Of a stretch of DNA of 64,000 nucleotides, positions 1 through 11,098 are shown in pieces. The stretch is from Pardosa pseudoannulata. Lineage: Eukaryota; Arthropoda; Arachnida; Araneae; Lycosidae. A program made the position numbers and the translations under genes. The stretch spans positions 13,020,763-13,084,762 of the forward strand of contig CM063506.1 of assembly GCA_032207245.1 (NCBI GenBank), read 5' to 3'. Under the pieces are notes generated by a model. It had not been told where the DNA came from and made no database searches. It saw nothing but the letters and a program-made list of their open reading frames with translations. Numbering within the stretch: the first letter of the stretch is position 1; each line of letters opens with the position of its first letter.

Positions 1-179
1 ATATATAACTAAGGAACTAACTTACATTTTCACTACGTAACAATCTAAATTTATTCTAGCAAATGAAGGAATAGTTAGCAAAATAAATGTTTTAGAAAAT
101 ATTATCACTTTTAATGAAGAAATTTACAGTTAAAAGTAGCTGTGTGTTATGAAAATGTCCCTTTCCTTGGCTATCTTTA

Positions 180-513
180 ATATTGTACTTCTGGAATCTC
201 ATTTTGTGTCTTTTGAAGTCTTAAAAACTTGTATAGGTTCATATGCTTTTTGTCATCATTTCTGATGGCCCCAAGTAATTTTCTTCTGCAGTAGCATGGC
301 AGCCCAGGTTGGGTCCTGGCCTTCTCAATAAGCTTTTTCCAAGACATCCTTCTGGAGGCCAAATTCCTCCAGTTTTTTACTTTAAGTACCTGAAGGTCTC
401 TTTTCAGGCAGTCTGTCCATCTCAGGTTGGGTCTTCCCCGTCTTTGCTTTCCTGTAGGTTTTGCATCGAAGACTCTTTTTGTTGTTCGGTCATTGTCCAT
501 TCTGATTAGATGG
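180..513 (-). pseudogene. Non-LTR retroelement C-terminal tail fragment
   Basis: The minus-strand reading frame encodes a basic segment with the pattern RRGRPNLRW, then KNWRNLA, then a W-x-x-LIEKA stretch ending in QPGLP. From memory this GRPxxRW / NWRxLA / WxxL pattern is the region after the reverse transcriptase in many arthropod non-LTR elements annotated as endonuclease-reverse transcriptase. No reverse transcriptase or endonuclease is present and the frame runs upstream straight into a TA microsatellite, so this is a 5'-truncated relic. It lies downstream of the last visible kinase exon, inside that gene's intron. The clade is not resolved. Confidence 0.6.
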
Positions 514-514
514 A

Positions 515-519
<5 letters not shown>

Positions 520-572
<53 letters not shown>

Positions 573-685
573 CATATATATACATATATATATGCATATA
601 TATACATATATATATGCATATATATACATACATATATACATATACACACATATGTATACTTACATATATATATATACATATATAT

Positions 686-739
<54 letters not shown>

Positions 740-860
740 CTATATATATATACATATATATATATGCATATATATACATATATATATATACATATACATC
801 TATATATATATACATATATATATACATATATACATATACTATATATATATATATATATAA
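520..860. repeat. (TA)n / (ATAC)n compound microsatellite
   Basis: Long run of TA dinucleotides interrupted by TACATA and TATGCATA variants. It is translatable in several frames as Tyr-Ile repeats, which are not genes. It sits at the 5' edge of the retroelement tail fragment. Confidence 0.97.
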
Positions 861-1152
861 CATGTTTATGTATTTGCTCATTATATTTGGTGGCAGGGCG
901 CAGACCAGTTTTTGCCACGGGCGGTAAATGACCCAGTTACAGCCCGGCTTCCAAAACATAGAAATTTTCTCTATCCTTTTTAGTTTTTACTATAAAATAT
1001 TTTCACTACTAAGCATTAAAAATGCAGACATTTAAAAGGAAAAAATCACAAGTATTTAAAAACAAGGGCTTTACTTATTACTCAAGGCATTAAGAAAGAT
1101 ACATTAAATTTCAAGTCATGTTGCCACTGAAAAAAATAGAAAATCATTTTAC
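861..1152. other. Kinase intron sequence with a short GC-rich block
   Basis: A GC-richer block at about 890-955 (GGCAGGGCGCAG, CCACGGGCGG, CAGCCCGGCTT) stands out from the AT-rich surroundings. It does not encode the next expected kinase motifs (DLKPQN) on the minus strand and could be a repeat fragment. The rest shows nothing recognisable. Confidence 0.5.
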
Positions 1153-1214
1153 CTATGAAGAACACTCCTCTGATGACAATAGGCGAGGCCCCTTAATAAC
1201 TGGAACAAAAAAAG
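1153..1214 (-). CDS. Eip63E: CDK14/Eip63E-type kinase, exon ending at the HRD motif
   Basis: On the minus strand the acceptor TTTTCTGCAG precedes CTT at 1214 and the donor AG/GTAAAA follows 1153. The 62-bp exon reads LFLFQLLRGLAYCHQRSVLH plus two bases of an arginine codon. This is the alpha-E helix and the lead into the catalytic loop; the next exon should open with DLKPQN and lies beyond the left end of the window. LFLFQLLRGL is shared, from memory, by Drosophila Eip63E and vertebrate CDK14. The exon starts in phase 0, exactly where the previous exon stops. It is the last coding part visible, so the activation loop and C-lobe cannot be assessed. The symbol follows the Drosophila orthologue; CDK14 is the vertebrate name. 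Confidence 0.92.
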
Positions 1215-1294
1215 CTGCAGAAAAGGAAAAAAATCAATCAATAATTCAAAATTGTGTAGAACAATAAATTTTTAAAAGTAAGTAGATCACCTAC

Positions 1295-1357
1295 TTTGAT
1301 GTTTTTTGGATGTAGGCCCCCTGGATGTCTTTCGAGGTATTGACTGAGATCTGTATG
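1295..1357 (-). CDS. Eip63E: CDK14/Eip63E-type kinase, HTDLSQYL exon
   Basis: The 63-bp exon begins after the acceptor ATTCTAG and ends at AAA before the donor GTAGGT. It encodes HTDLSQYLERHPGGLHPKNI followed by K, the segment after the hinge in the PFTAIRE kinases, where family members read HTDL-QYM-KHPGGL. Both ends are in phase 0, so skipping would keep the frame. It is separated from the next exon by a mini-intron of only 80 bp, whereas the intron before it is 5.7 kb. Alternative donor use 4 bases downstream (AAAGTAG/GTGATC) would shift the frame and is therefore unlikely. Confidence 0.93.
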
Positions 1358-1822
1358 CTAGAATGGTTATAAACGATGATAAATAACGGTTATTTTTGAA
1401 TAAAAAAGCAAAATATTATTTCAAACTTTCCGATAGTTTTTAAGGCTACAATGAACTGTCAGCTGAGAATAATACTTAAGAGGACGTAATACATTTTGAC
1501 GCTTAAAATCTTCATTTTAAAAACTATTTTTTGACACATTGAAAAGCTTTGATAATTGTGGAATGAATATTCTTTCAAGTTTACCAATAACGCTCTTGAT
1601 TTGAATGATATTTAGTTTTGTCATTCCACATAGTATTTTTTAAAAACAATATAGAATGAAAAATTGAGATTCACTTACTCGCAAAATAATTTTTGAAATA
1701 TGTATGATAGAAACTGAATTTGTAGATGAAATTAGTTAATATAGCTATTTCATTCTTCAAATTTAAATTTTAAGGGTATATAGCAACTTAAAATAAAACA
1801 AGACTAAAACATGTTCAGAAAT

Positions 1823-1907
<85 letters not shown>

Positions 1908-2238
1908 TTATTTTCATGCAATAAAATGAAATGCATTGCTCGCATATAATTGAGATTCACAGATAACAATATAATTAGCATGTGATTGACATAAAAAATA
2001 GTTTCTAATTTATAAATTTTATAAGTTTTTCGCAGGGAAGTGTTTTTCTGCTTCTGTACTTGTAGTATATATTTGTGTATTTTTTCAAAAAATTATTGCT
2101 TCACATAACAGTTAAAACCTGATTAACGATTTAGAAAAATTCTATTCTAAACAAATCAGAAATTTTAATTTTATTTTGAACAAAAAATAGATCATTATTA
2201 AGAATACTTTCAGTTTGATAGGTACTATGTCTCTTTAA
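1358..2238. other. Kinase intron, AT-rich, no gene seen
   Basis: Apart from the CA/TA microsatellite, nothing recognisable is visible on either strand. Confidence 0.6.
1828..1905. repeat. (CA)n(TA)n microsatellite
   Basis: About 16 CA units pass directly into about 22 TA units. Confidence 0.97.
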
Positions 2239-2550
2239 CTCTTTAATGCACAGTCTTTCTTGAAAAAGGCCGGCCCAAAATGAATCCTTTTTTTTAATGT
2301 AAAAAACACAATTTAGAACATTGTCTTGGAAAGAAAATTACAAAAATACAAAAATAATCCCATATAAATGATAAATTTGAATAAAATGATTTTTTTTTTT
2401 GCTTTCATATTGTTATTTTTAATTCTCGATTACATGCGAGTGTGAAAAATTATAGCAACATAAAGTACAACGCCACTCGAATTATCTCGAGTGTGCACAG
2501 TTTGGCCAGTTTAGCGCACTCGAGTTAACTCGAGCGTGCACGTTAAGGGG
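2239..2550. mobile_element. TTAA-flanked MITE with XhoI-type palindromes
   Basis: TTAA at 2235-2238 is followed by CTCTTTAATGCACA. The right end, read inverted, is CCCCTTAACGTGCAC with flanking TTAG as a mutated TTAA, so the ends form imperfect terminal inverted repeats next to a TTAA target site, as in piggyBac-type elements. Inside the right end are two palindromic blocks, ACTCGAGTTAACTCGAG and CTCGAATTATCTCGAG. There is no coding capacity. The ends differ by several mutations, so the copy is old. Confidence 0.6.
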
Positions 2551-4145
2551 TTAGACAAAAAAACTGATATTTTTAATCTGTAAAGGGCAAGAAAAAATGA
2601 AAAACAAAAAGGGTTTTTTAACATTTTCCATCTTTTAAATCGAAATTTATCTTTAAATATAATAAAATTATAATTAATAACTTTAATTTTTTTCAACAGA
2701 AAACGTTTTGCATTTTAACAATATATGAAATGCTTCGGGGATATTTCTAACTGTCTTATTTCTTTCAAATTTAACGACATTTTGTCATATTCAGTAAAAT
2801 AAAAAAAAGGCTGAAAAATAACGTTTTGAAACGCAAAATCTGCCAGTTCTGTCCTTTACAGGAGTATTACAGATATCTCACAAAATAGATATTTTGTGTT
2901 TTTTACTTTTAATATTTTGCGTGAATGCTTCTATTAAGAAACAAAGTTTAATTTTTATGTCTAAATGATAATAAGATTAACAATATTTTATTTAAAAGGG
3001 ATGAATGAAAACATTTTTAAAGAAACTACTTTTGAAAGAACTGATAACTTTTAAAATACTTTATCTTGAAATATTAATCGTATATTACTAATCATATATT
3101 ATTAATAATATGTTACATTTCAAGCAAATTGAGTAAAAAAAACCCAATTAACTTTGAAATTCCACTTCACCTTAAAAAATAATTTCGTTAAACTAAAAAA
3201 ATTCACTAAAAAAATATAATTTATATTCAGGAAATTAAACATTGCAGATAACGTAGAGATGTAAGAATTCTTAGGGCGTGACCACATTTACTTAACTTAA
3301 TACTATTCGCATCACGTTAAGACAATATTTTGAATGGGCGTATTAAACTGTCATAAGACTCAATTATAATAGAACGGATGTCAGATTTTATATATGTTGG
3401 TCCTTCACAACATATGAAACATAATACTTAGTATAATGTGGAAATTTATATTATCCCTTGGCATAATTTATAACTTTCAATTAAAGTAAACGTTAACCGG
3501 AATGACAATAATAATTTCAGGACGTAAAGGTTAACAACATATTGTTTCTTAAAATTCTTTATTTTAAATGATACATCATTCATAGTAAGCAACTGAGGTC
3601 AAATAGATAAAGATACAGGCCGATTTAAGATAAGATATTGCAGTGTTCTGTAACACTTATAGAACACTTACAGGAATATGTGGTTTTGTTTTTTAGAGAA
3701 AGGAATGCGATTAGAAATATAAAAATACATTCAATTCATTAAGCGGATTCTGTAATGAATCACAAGTGTGAAGAGACAGTTTAACATTTTTTTTCAAAAT
3801 GAAGAGGTAACACGATTGAATCGATAGATAATTTTCATAGCATTGAAATGAAGAAATTTTGGAACTAAATATAAAAGAAAAAATGTTGAAAAGTAGTTGA
3901 AATGTTTCAGAAGTGCATTATTTTTTGTCAATACAACCCTATGCTTGATACATAATATCATGTGTTAATTGCGAAAAAAAAAGTTTAAATATTTAGAGAC
4001 GTGTGTGCTTTTGAGGCTTCTGTAAGATAAAATGTTGTATGTCCCCAACATGAGTTTTAGGATGTGAGAAATTATTAATTTATACGATTAATTTCATTAA
4101 TAATTTTTCTCAGTGGGTTGAGGAAAAGAATGGAAAAATTTTTTA
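2551..4145. other. Kinase intron, AT-rich, no gene seen
   Basis: No coding pattern, repeat boundary or structured element was recognised in this stretch. Confidence 0.6.
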
Positions 4146-5125
4146 CGAGGTAGAGTCAATAAGTTCCTGGAGTGGCTCTTACATTCATGCATATGTTTAT
4201 TGAAAGTAAAATATATCTTTTGGAGTTTGGTAGCACTATTAGTTAAAGCATACAGCCATGTAGAATTCATATCTGGTACTGTCGGAGTTAGCTGTAGATC
4301 CCTTTTGACAAATTAAGTTTTCATTCGTCGGATTCTGAAATGCCATCTTTAGAGCAACGTACAGAAATCTAATTCTACGTTTTGCTCGCGAAATCACCTT
4401 CTGTGGAACTCGAAATGCTGAAGAAAGCATACGGAAACGATGCTATGAAAAAAACTGCTGTGGACGAGTGGTATAAGCATTCTAGTGAAGGTTTCAAAAA
4501 CATGGATGATGACATTCAAATTGGGTGCCCCTCCTCTTCCATCGCAGATGAGAATGTTAAACGGGTTCGAGAAATTGGGAGTGCGAACAGACGAATAAAC
4601 CATTGATGCTATTGCCTCTGAATTCGAAATTTTACATGGGAATGTTCACAGCATTCTTCATGATTCTTCCTATTGTCAATAAAAAATTTACCTGGAGATC
4701 CTTAAAAGTCTACAAGATGGAACAATGCCTGAAAAAGGGGTTCCTTTTACATGACAATGCTCCAACACGTTACGATCTGATTGTGAAAATGTACCTTGCA
4801 GAAACAGTGTTACCACTTTGGAACAACCTCCTTATTCTCCTGACTTATCACCTGTAGATTTTTACTTGTTTTCCACAGCTGAAAATGAAATTCAAGGGAC
4901 ACCGTTTTGTGGATTTAGTTGTCGTGATCGAAAATGTGACGAAGCAACTGATAGACCTCTCAAAAAATGGCTTCCAGAAGTGTTTTGAACAGTTATGCGA
5001 ACACTGGAACAAGTGTGTGGATGCAGGAGGGCAGTACTTTGAAGACTAATAATGTAAAATTTTTGTCCTATTTTTTAATAATTTGTAATTGACCTATTCC
5101 GGGAACTTTTTGACACTACCTTGCA
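4146..5125 (+). mobile_element. Mariner element, internally deleted and decayed
   Basis: Terminal inverted repeats AGGTAGAGTCAATAAGTTCC (left) and AGGTAGTGTCAAAAAGTTCC (right, inverted) are flanked by TA at 4144-4145 and 5126-5127. On the plus strand, about 4385-4606 encodes a mariner helix-turn-helix region (SVELEMLKKAYGNDAMKKTA, then DENVKRVREIG). About 4830-5049 encodes, after frameshifts, the C-terminal end with YSPDLSPVDFYL-type and FQKCFEQLCEHWNKCVDAGG motifs, closing at TAA 5047-5049. Most of the catalytic domain between these blocks is missing, and stops and frameshifts break the rest. It lies in the intron between the 1357-1295 and 7178-7084 kinase exons. It cannot make an active transposase. 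Confidence 0.87.
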
Positions 5126-6177
5126 TATTCCTTTGATACCAACTACATTGAGACTGCCTGAAAGCTAAAGATTTAAAATCCAGTGAAAATTATAGAAATT
5201 TTTGTGTTTTCATGCTTTTTATTTATAGTAACTATAGTAGTGAATGTAATTTAAAATAGAGTTTATATATTTTTTAAATCTACATGACTATTTTCAAAAG
5301 ATTTTTTAAATGAATGTAAAAATAATAAAAAATTTAATCGCTTAAAATTCAAAATCTCAAAATTACTTAAAACTATATTTTCTAAGATATTATAAAACCA
5401 AAGATAAAGTTAAGGAAAAATCCCTACATGATTGTAGTTTTAGTTTCGAAGGAAATACATTTTCTTCTGTATTTAACGAGCGAAAGGAAATCTCTGCAAC
5501 TAATCGACTGACTTTCTATACAAAGAACTTTCTTGTCGATTTATTCACTGATGCAAGAAATGAAAGAATACCAAGGTCTTTTCTTCTTGAACCAAAGAAA
5601 AAAAAATGCGTTCACAAAAGAGGAACCTGTTTTCCTATCGAAACCACAACAAAACGATAAGCTTCAGAAGCTTATCTTAACAGTATGCTAACTTTGGCTA
5701 TTTGAATAATGATAGCTACCCATATGTCTCCCCATTTTTGGATAGCAAATATTTTTATTTTACTAGACACAAAAGCTGTAGTTTAAATAGCAATATTTGC
5801 TTAAGAATGCTGTTGATTTTTCAGTTCCTGAGAAATTGTACTAAAATATGCACCATTTTTTTCTCAATAGTTCATAGAATAATTGAATATTTTCAAAGAA
5901 TGAAAAGACATTAAGAACATGTTGATAATAATTCCTTAAATTTAATGGCCAATTAATGTAATAATAAATAGTATGGATCCTTTGATTTTAGAGAATTTAT
6001 TCATATTAATGGAACCTCAAGTTTTTGCCACCTGTATTATGTAGTTCTTAGCTTTAACGAGCATCAAGTAAATAAGTTTTGGTCAATTTCACAAAGAAAG
6101 CTTGTGTTTGTTATAATTTTCTTCATAAAAAGTAAATATAAGTTGCCTATACACCCCAAAATAATATGGTCAATATA
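5126..6177. other. Kinase intron, AT-rich, no gene seen
   Basis: Short open frames here have no recognisable motifs; one AAGCTTCAGAAGCTT palindrome occurs near 5660. Confidence 0.5.
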
Positions 6178-6720
6178 CAGGGTGTTTCCAAAATGATCGG
6201 TATATTTGAAAAATCTACAAAAACTAAATGGGCAGTGAAAGAAATACACTGTTTGTTGCAATATGCTTGGGACAACAGTAAATTTTCATACAGACAAACT
6301 TTCGAAAATAGTTACAATTTTCAACAACAGATGGTGCTGCAGGTGATTTGAAAGCTGTGAGTTCGCGAATCTGTAAGCCGTCTTTCTGCTGTAAGCGTTT
6401 GCTTTTCACAGATTGCAAGTTTGCTTTAAAAACTGGTTTATTCATTAAAACAGAAGATTGCCCGGCCTGAGACGCTTACACAGGTTTCTGATAATTTCGT
6501 TCTGAGACTACGCAATATTATTGCTGCTCATGGTGGATATGTGGAAAATATAGTAGATATTTTCAGTTTGAAGAGCCATCTGTTGTGAAATAATGCAAAT
6601 AATTTTGAAAGTTGGTCTGCCTGTTGTCCCAAGCATATTGCAATAAACGGTGTATTTTTATCGCTGCCGTTTAGTTTTTATTGATTTTTCAAATATACCG
6701 GTCGTTTTTGAAACACACTG
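6178..6720. mobile_element. Long-TIR MITE (CAGGGTGTTTCCAAAATGA family)
   Basis: The left end begins CAGGGTGTTTCCAAAATGAT after TATA. The right end, read inverted, begins CAGTGTGTTTCAAAAACGAC. The two arms stay alignable for roughly 160 bp: GGTATATTTGAAAAATC, GCAATATGCTTGGGACAACAG and CAACAGATGG all recur inverted. The middle has no coding sequence. The terminal motif resembles that of the element at 58915-60123, which suggests a related family. Ends of this type with TA or TATA flanks occur in Tc1/mariner-like MITEs, but no transposase is present to settle the class. Confidence 0.75.
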
Positions 6721-7083
6721 TATTTGAAGTTATGGGGTAGATAAAGGCTGAAAGAAAAGTGTCTGCCACATGAGAGTGAAAATACGTATATTGAACAATA
6801 CGTTTCTTAAAATGATTTCAGAAAAGTTATTGCTCATATATACCTTCGAAATTAAATAAATAATGTTAGAAAAAATGATAAAAAGCACTCTTGAAAATTT
6901 CCACCAATAATTTTCAGCTAAGAGAATTTCCAATTGCATAAGCAATTAATTTCTGCATTAGTTTTGGATAGGATAGCTGTCCCATAAGAGTACTGAGTAT
7001 TATTTGAAATAATATAAAAATTGTACCGGGGAAACTTCACAGCACAGGAAATTCAATTTCTGACATTTAAATGCAATACTCAC

Positions 7084-7178
7084 CACATACTCGAAGACGA
7101 ATGTGAGTGTTTCTCTTGTGTGGATGATATCGTGCAACGTGACAATGTTGGCATGTTTCAGACCTCGCAAGAGAGAGG
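7084..7178 (-). CDS. Eip63E: CDK14/Eip63E-type kinase, LKHANIV-hinge exon
   Basis: The acceptor CTTTACAG lies before 7178 and the donor GTG/GTGAGT after 7084. The 95-bp exon supplies two bases completing the alanine codon of PFTAIREA, then [31 protein letters not shown]. This covers the end of the PFTAIRE helix, the ATP-pocket strands and the hinge (VFEYV). The sequence [13 protein letters not shown] is close to Drosophila Eip63E as I recall it. It ends in phase 0 and is followed by the HTDLSQYL exon. The preceding intron is about 2.4 kb and holds a Helitron and a piggyBac-like end that begins only 32 bp beyond the exon. Confidence 0.95.
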
Positions 7179-7213
7179 CTGTAAAGACAAAAAAAATATA
7201 TATATATAGTTAA

Positions 7214-7503
7214 CACTTGTCATACGGGTATATTTCACCGTCAACTTACGCGTGCAGCGGGCGTTTTTTCGTGAATCACGAGAAAGTATAGTTATTCAGA
7301 AAAATCGCAATAAATCGAAAACTACTTTGTTTTTATGAACAAAACTTTTTCTTATTTTACACTTTATATACTGTATGATTATTTAACAAAAAAAAGCAAT
7401 ATTTTTTACGAAATCCCAAAAATAAAGGATTTTTAAAATTAAAATCCGATAATCTGTCAGAGTATATTTCTTCATCCCTATCTTTGTCACAACGGCTCAA
7501 TCA
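7214..7503. mobile_element. piggyBac-like element, one end only
   Basis: TTAA at 7210-7213 is followed by CACTTGTCATACGGGTATAT. The next 290 bp are alignable with the inverted right end of the element at 53185-53820, including CAACTTACGCGTGCA, TTTTTTCGTGAATC, TCGAAAACTACTTTG and CCGATAATCTGTCAG. No opposite terminus was found, so this is a truncated copy. It lies just upstream of the 7178-7084 kinase exon in transcription order, close to the splice acceptor. Confidence 0.65.
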
Positions 7504-8668
7504 TTATATAGCAAAAAATTATATAGCAAATACAGGAAATTAGGATATAATTATAATAATATTATGGAATTAGCGTAAACTAAACTTTACTCTGTTAAGA
7601 ATAAAATATATTTCATGATCATTAATAAGGATCTAACTTTATAAAAATTATTTAGTTCTCTTATATGAGTAATATATATTTAAAAACCTAAAATATATAC
7701 ACAAAATGTAAAAAATATTAATCCATTTACCCGCGAAAGAACTTTCCAAATATGCAAATTATAAATTAATTTTTCATATTAAATACACGTTATCTTTTCT
7801 GTTGTGTGAACCTTAAAAATACTAATACGAGCGATATATTTTATTTTAAGACATGACAAAAGCGATTTTTAATATTCTAAAATATTTTCAATCTCTTAAA
7901 TTTAAATATTTATCATTATAATATCTAATACCTTTCAAAGTTTTAGGTAAACCGAATGAAAAAGATATTTCTGTTTAATTTAATATAAAAAAGTTGGATT
8001 GTATTTCAAATGTTATGTTGCTGGTGAGTAAATTTACTTTTTTTTCATTTAATGTATACTTTTTATATTTAAAACTTACTTGAAATAATTAAAATAATTA
8101 TTTTAAAGTTAGAGAGTTTTTCAAGAACTTGTAAAGATTTATTTTAAGCAATGCAGAGCATTTATTTTTTATATATTTAAAAACTGTTACGTGAAATGGC
8201 AAAACTAAATATTTTTTTAAGTTAGAGTGTTATTAAAAGACTTATAAAAATTCATTCCAAGCCAAGCATAGCATGTATTTTTTATATACTTAAAAACTAT
8301 TACTTGAAATGACAAAGCTAATTTTTTTTTTTTGCGTTTTAATAACACTTTAACTTCAAGTTCTTTAATAGAACTGGTATAATATTTATTTTGAACAAAA
8401 CAGTACATTTATGTTGATATGAATGCAAAACAGTTTGTTATGATGAAAATTATAATTGTAAAATGCTACTATGCTCCTTCAAATTATGTCTACTTAACTT
8501 GTCTTAGATGTGAATAAATATCCTTGTTTGTATAATTGTTAATTTAATAACGACATAGAAGATTTCAAGTGGATTTTCTATTTCATCTGTCTGAACGAAA
8601 GGTGATAACTCTTTCAAACATTTCAATATTTTAATCGCGTAGGGATATATTTAGATTTATATTAGTTA
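7504..8668. other. Kinase intron, AT-rich, no gene seen
   Basis: Two related stretches near 8110-8180 and 8225-8300 (TTATTTTAAGCAATGCAGAGCA versus TCATTCCAAGCCAAGCATAGCA contexts) suggest a short degenerate tandem duplication. Nothing else is recognisable. Confidence 0.45.
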
Positions 8669-9486
8669 CTAACATATAGCCCGTCATATGACGGGATTAT
8701 TTAACTTTCCAGAATTGTAAAGTACCCTATGAGTCAGGTAAAAAAAAATGGTTTGGTTCTTGGCTGAGAATTATCTGGTACACGTTCAATAATTTGTTTA
8801 TCTTCATACTCCTCTAAAGTCTTCCGATGCTGTGAATGCAGTTTAGAACCAAATTGAATTCATTTAGTCAAACCGTGTGGTTATGTATAAAAACAAACAC
8901 ACCAACGAACAATCTTCATAATTTTCAAAGATATATAACTTAAACGTTAGATATTTATTAGTCCCTGAAATAGACTCCTAGACTTTTATGAAAAGAATTT
9001 GTTGTTAATACCGGCGATAAAATTTTCATTGCAACAAAAAATAATCGATGATTAAATTTAAAATGATCAAATTTGTACTTAATGTATTATTTAAGCCAAA
9101 TATAAAAAAAATATTTAAGTAATATCTAAGTTCAGTGATAAAACGTATGAAAATTATGCAGACGATATTTAAATAATTTAAAATAAGAATTGATTAAATG
9201 AGATGGCTAAATTAATGACGTCATAATGCTAGAAAAAAATGTTATTTTTACCTATTTATTATGTGATAAACTTAATCTATTGCTCTTAACCGGTTAAAAT
9301 AAGGTTTGATATAATGGCATTAAAAGCTCGAAAAGGGGTGTATTTCGAACGTTTTAAAGACTTGCTTTGAATTTTACTAACCCTAATTCATCAAGAATCC
9401 AATATAGATGCCCCTATATACTCCTGGTCTAACCGCTTCATAAATTAGAGGAAAGATTGACAGATAACTTAGGCTATTATTATGTT
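8669..9486 (-). mobile_element. Non-autonomous Helitron, 5'-damaged copy
   Basis: Read on the minus strand it ends with the hairpin CCCGTCATATGACGGG, then CTATATG and TTAG (mutated CTAG), followed by T. Its body shares long blocks with the copies at 27767-28752 and 45326-46132, including TGAAAATTATGCAGACGATA, AATGACGTCATAATGCTAG and ATAACTTAGGCTATTATTAT. The extreme 5' TC end is lost. There is no coding capacity. It shares the ACTCCTCTAAAGT 3' subterminal segment with the 45 kb copy but not with the 27, 36 and 43 kb copies, so two lineages exist. Confidence 0.8.
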
Positions 9487-9541
9487 GCGAATTAGTATAT
9501 TATTTTAAAAACATGAATAATGAATAATAGAGACACAATAC

Positions 9542-9621
9542 CCTCTCGGATGGCTGTGAACGGGGCGCCCTCTTCCGGTTGTAGACGGATTTCTTTGAGA
9601 GCCACCACTTTGTTATTGAGC
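9542..9621 (-). CDS. Eip63E: CDK14/Eip63E-type kinase, PFTAIRE exon
   Basis: The acceptor TCCTTTCAG precedes 9621 and the donor G/GTATTG follows 9542. The 80-bp exon completes the glutamate codon from the previous exon, reads LNNKVVALKEIRLQPEEG, then APFTAIRE, and ends with the first base of an alanine codon. VALK contains the conserved ATP-binding lysine of kinase subdomain II. PFTAIRE is the cyclin-contact helix signature that names this CDK subfamily (PSTAIRE in CDK1, PCTAIRE in CDK16-18). All bases are accounted for by phase (1 + 78 + 1). The donor GGGTATTG is a weak match to consensus, but the frame to the next exon fixes it. Confidence 0.96.
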
Positions 9622-10416
9622 CTGAAAGGAAAAATTAAATATCATTTATCACACACTTTTAAAATGTATTTTTAATATGTAAACAGAATAATTTTGAATA
9701 ATTTCATTTTCATTTTCCATATGAGACAAATTAAATAACTATTTACTAATAATTAAGTGCACAATTTCTTGCATTTAGTGAAATGTTTTCTCTTAATTTG
9801 AAGAATAAATTTTAATATGATACACACACTTCATTTTTTAAAATTTTCATTCACTCATTTAAATCTTTTGAAGTTACGTTCCTTCAAAATTAGTTGCATT
9901 TTGATTCGAATTCATGCAAATATATAGTAAACATTGATGAGAATATAATTTCTATTGAATCCTCTATAAAAAGATAACTAGGAAATACTATTTTCTAATT
10001 ATTAAAAGAAATTAAATCAATTGAACCAAGAGATAATTTTTGTTTAATGACAACAAAATAAATATAATACTAAGGATTTCATTAGAAATTTTTTTGTACT
10101 TTAGATACTGCCCAAAGTTAAAAAAAGGATAACCATTATTATCAGTGTTTTACTATAGAGATGCTGATTTAGCATCCAAAAGACCCATATGTTGAATTTT
10201 TGCTGAACCAATAACAACTTTGTTAGGGCCAAACATTTATTTTTAATATAACTTAAAAAAATAACAGTAATGGTCTAATTCGGATGACTTCACATGTATA
10301 AAAAGTTTTATTCATAACACTGATATTGTGAGGATCAAGTTGGAAATATGATATCCCAATTTATTATAATTGTGTTTAAATGTTTTAATAAGTTATTTTA
10401 ACATTTCGATATGAAG

Positions 10417-10422
<6 letters not shown>
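9622..10422. other. Kinase intron, AT-rich, no gene seen
   Basis: No coding or repeat structure was recognised before the microsatellite. Confidence 0.55.
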
Positions 10423-10745
<323 letters not shown>

Positions 10746-11007
10746 ATAGAAAAGCGCTGAGTAAATAATTCAGCAAATGTATTTGAATCAAGGTCAGAAG
10801 GCACGAAGCAATCCTTTCCCGAGAATTTTCTATGTGAGTAGCAAATTTATCAATATTGGTAGATATGAATTCTCTGTTATAAATGTGCCTGTTATAAATT
10901 AAAAATATTAAAACTCTAAATCTTTAATTCACCTTCGATAACCTCTTCAGTTTCTGTAATACAGTATCTTCTAAAATTTATGCTTAATTTCATATATACA
11001 TATATAG

Positions 11008-11098
11008 TTAACTATTACCCTAATGATATTTGTGTTTATTCATGTTAACTAGATTATTTAACATTAATAAACACAAATATCATTAGGGTATAAGTTAA
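11008..11098. repeat. Near-perfect hairpin / palindromic micro-element
   Basis: The arm TACCCTAATGATATTTGTGT continuing to TTTATT at 11016-11040 is matched exactly by its reverse complement at 11066-11090. After one mismatch the pairing resumes with ATGTTAA/TTAACAT, leaving a loop of about 8 nt, and the outer flanks TTAACT / AGTTAA also pair. The whole is a stem of about 40 bp. It could be a small palindromic MITE, since TTAA occurs at both edges, or a hairpin RNA in the kinase intron. Confidence 0.8.

Noticed and set aside
427..927. Open frames of Tyr-Ile repeats (also at 10.4, 14.1, 47.9, 55.4, 56.3 and 57.3 kb)
   Set aside because: They are translations of TA/ATAC microsatellites in several frames on both strands.
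890..955. Next kinase exon (DLKPQN)
   Set aside because: No frame on the minus strand encodes the expected catalytic-loop motif; the exon must lie outside the window.
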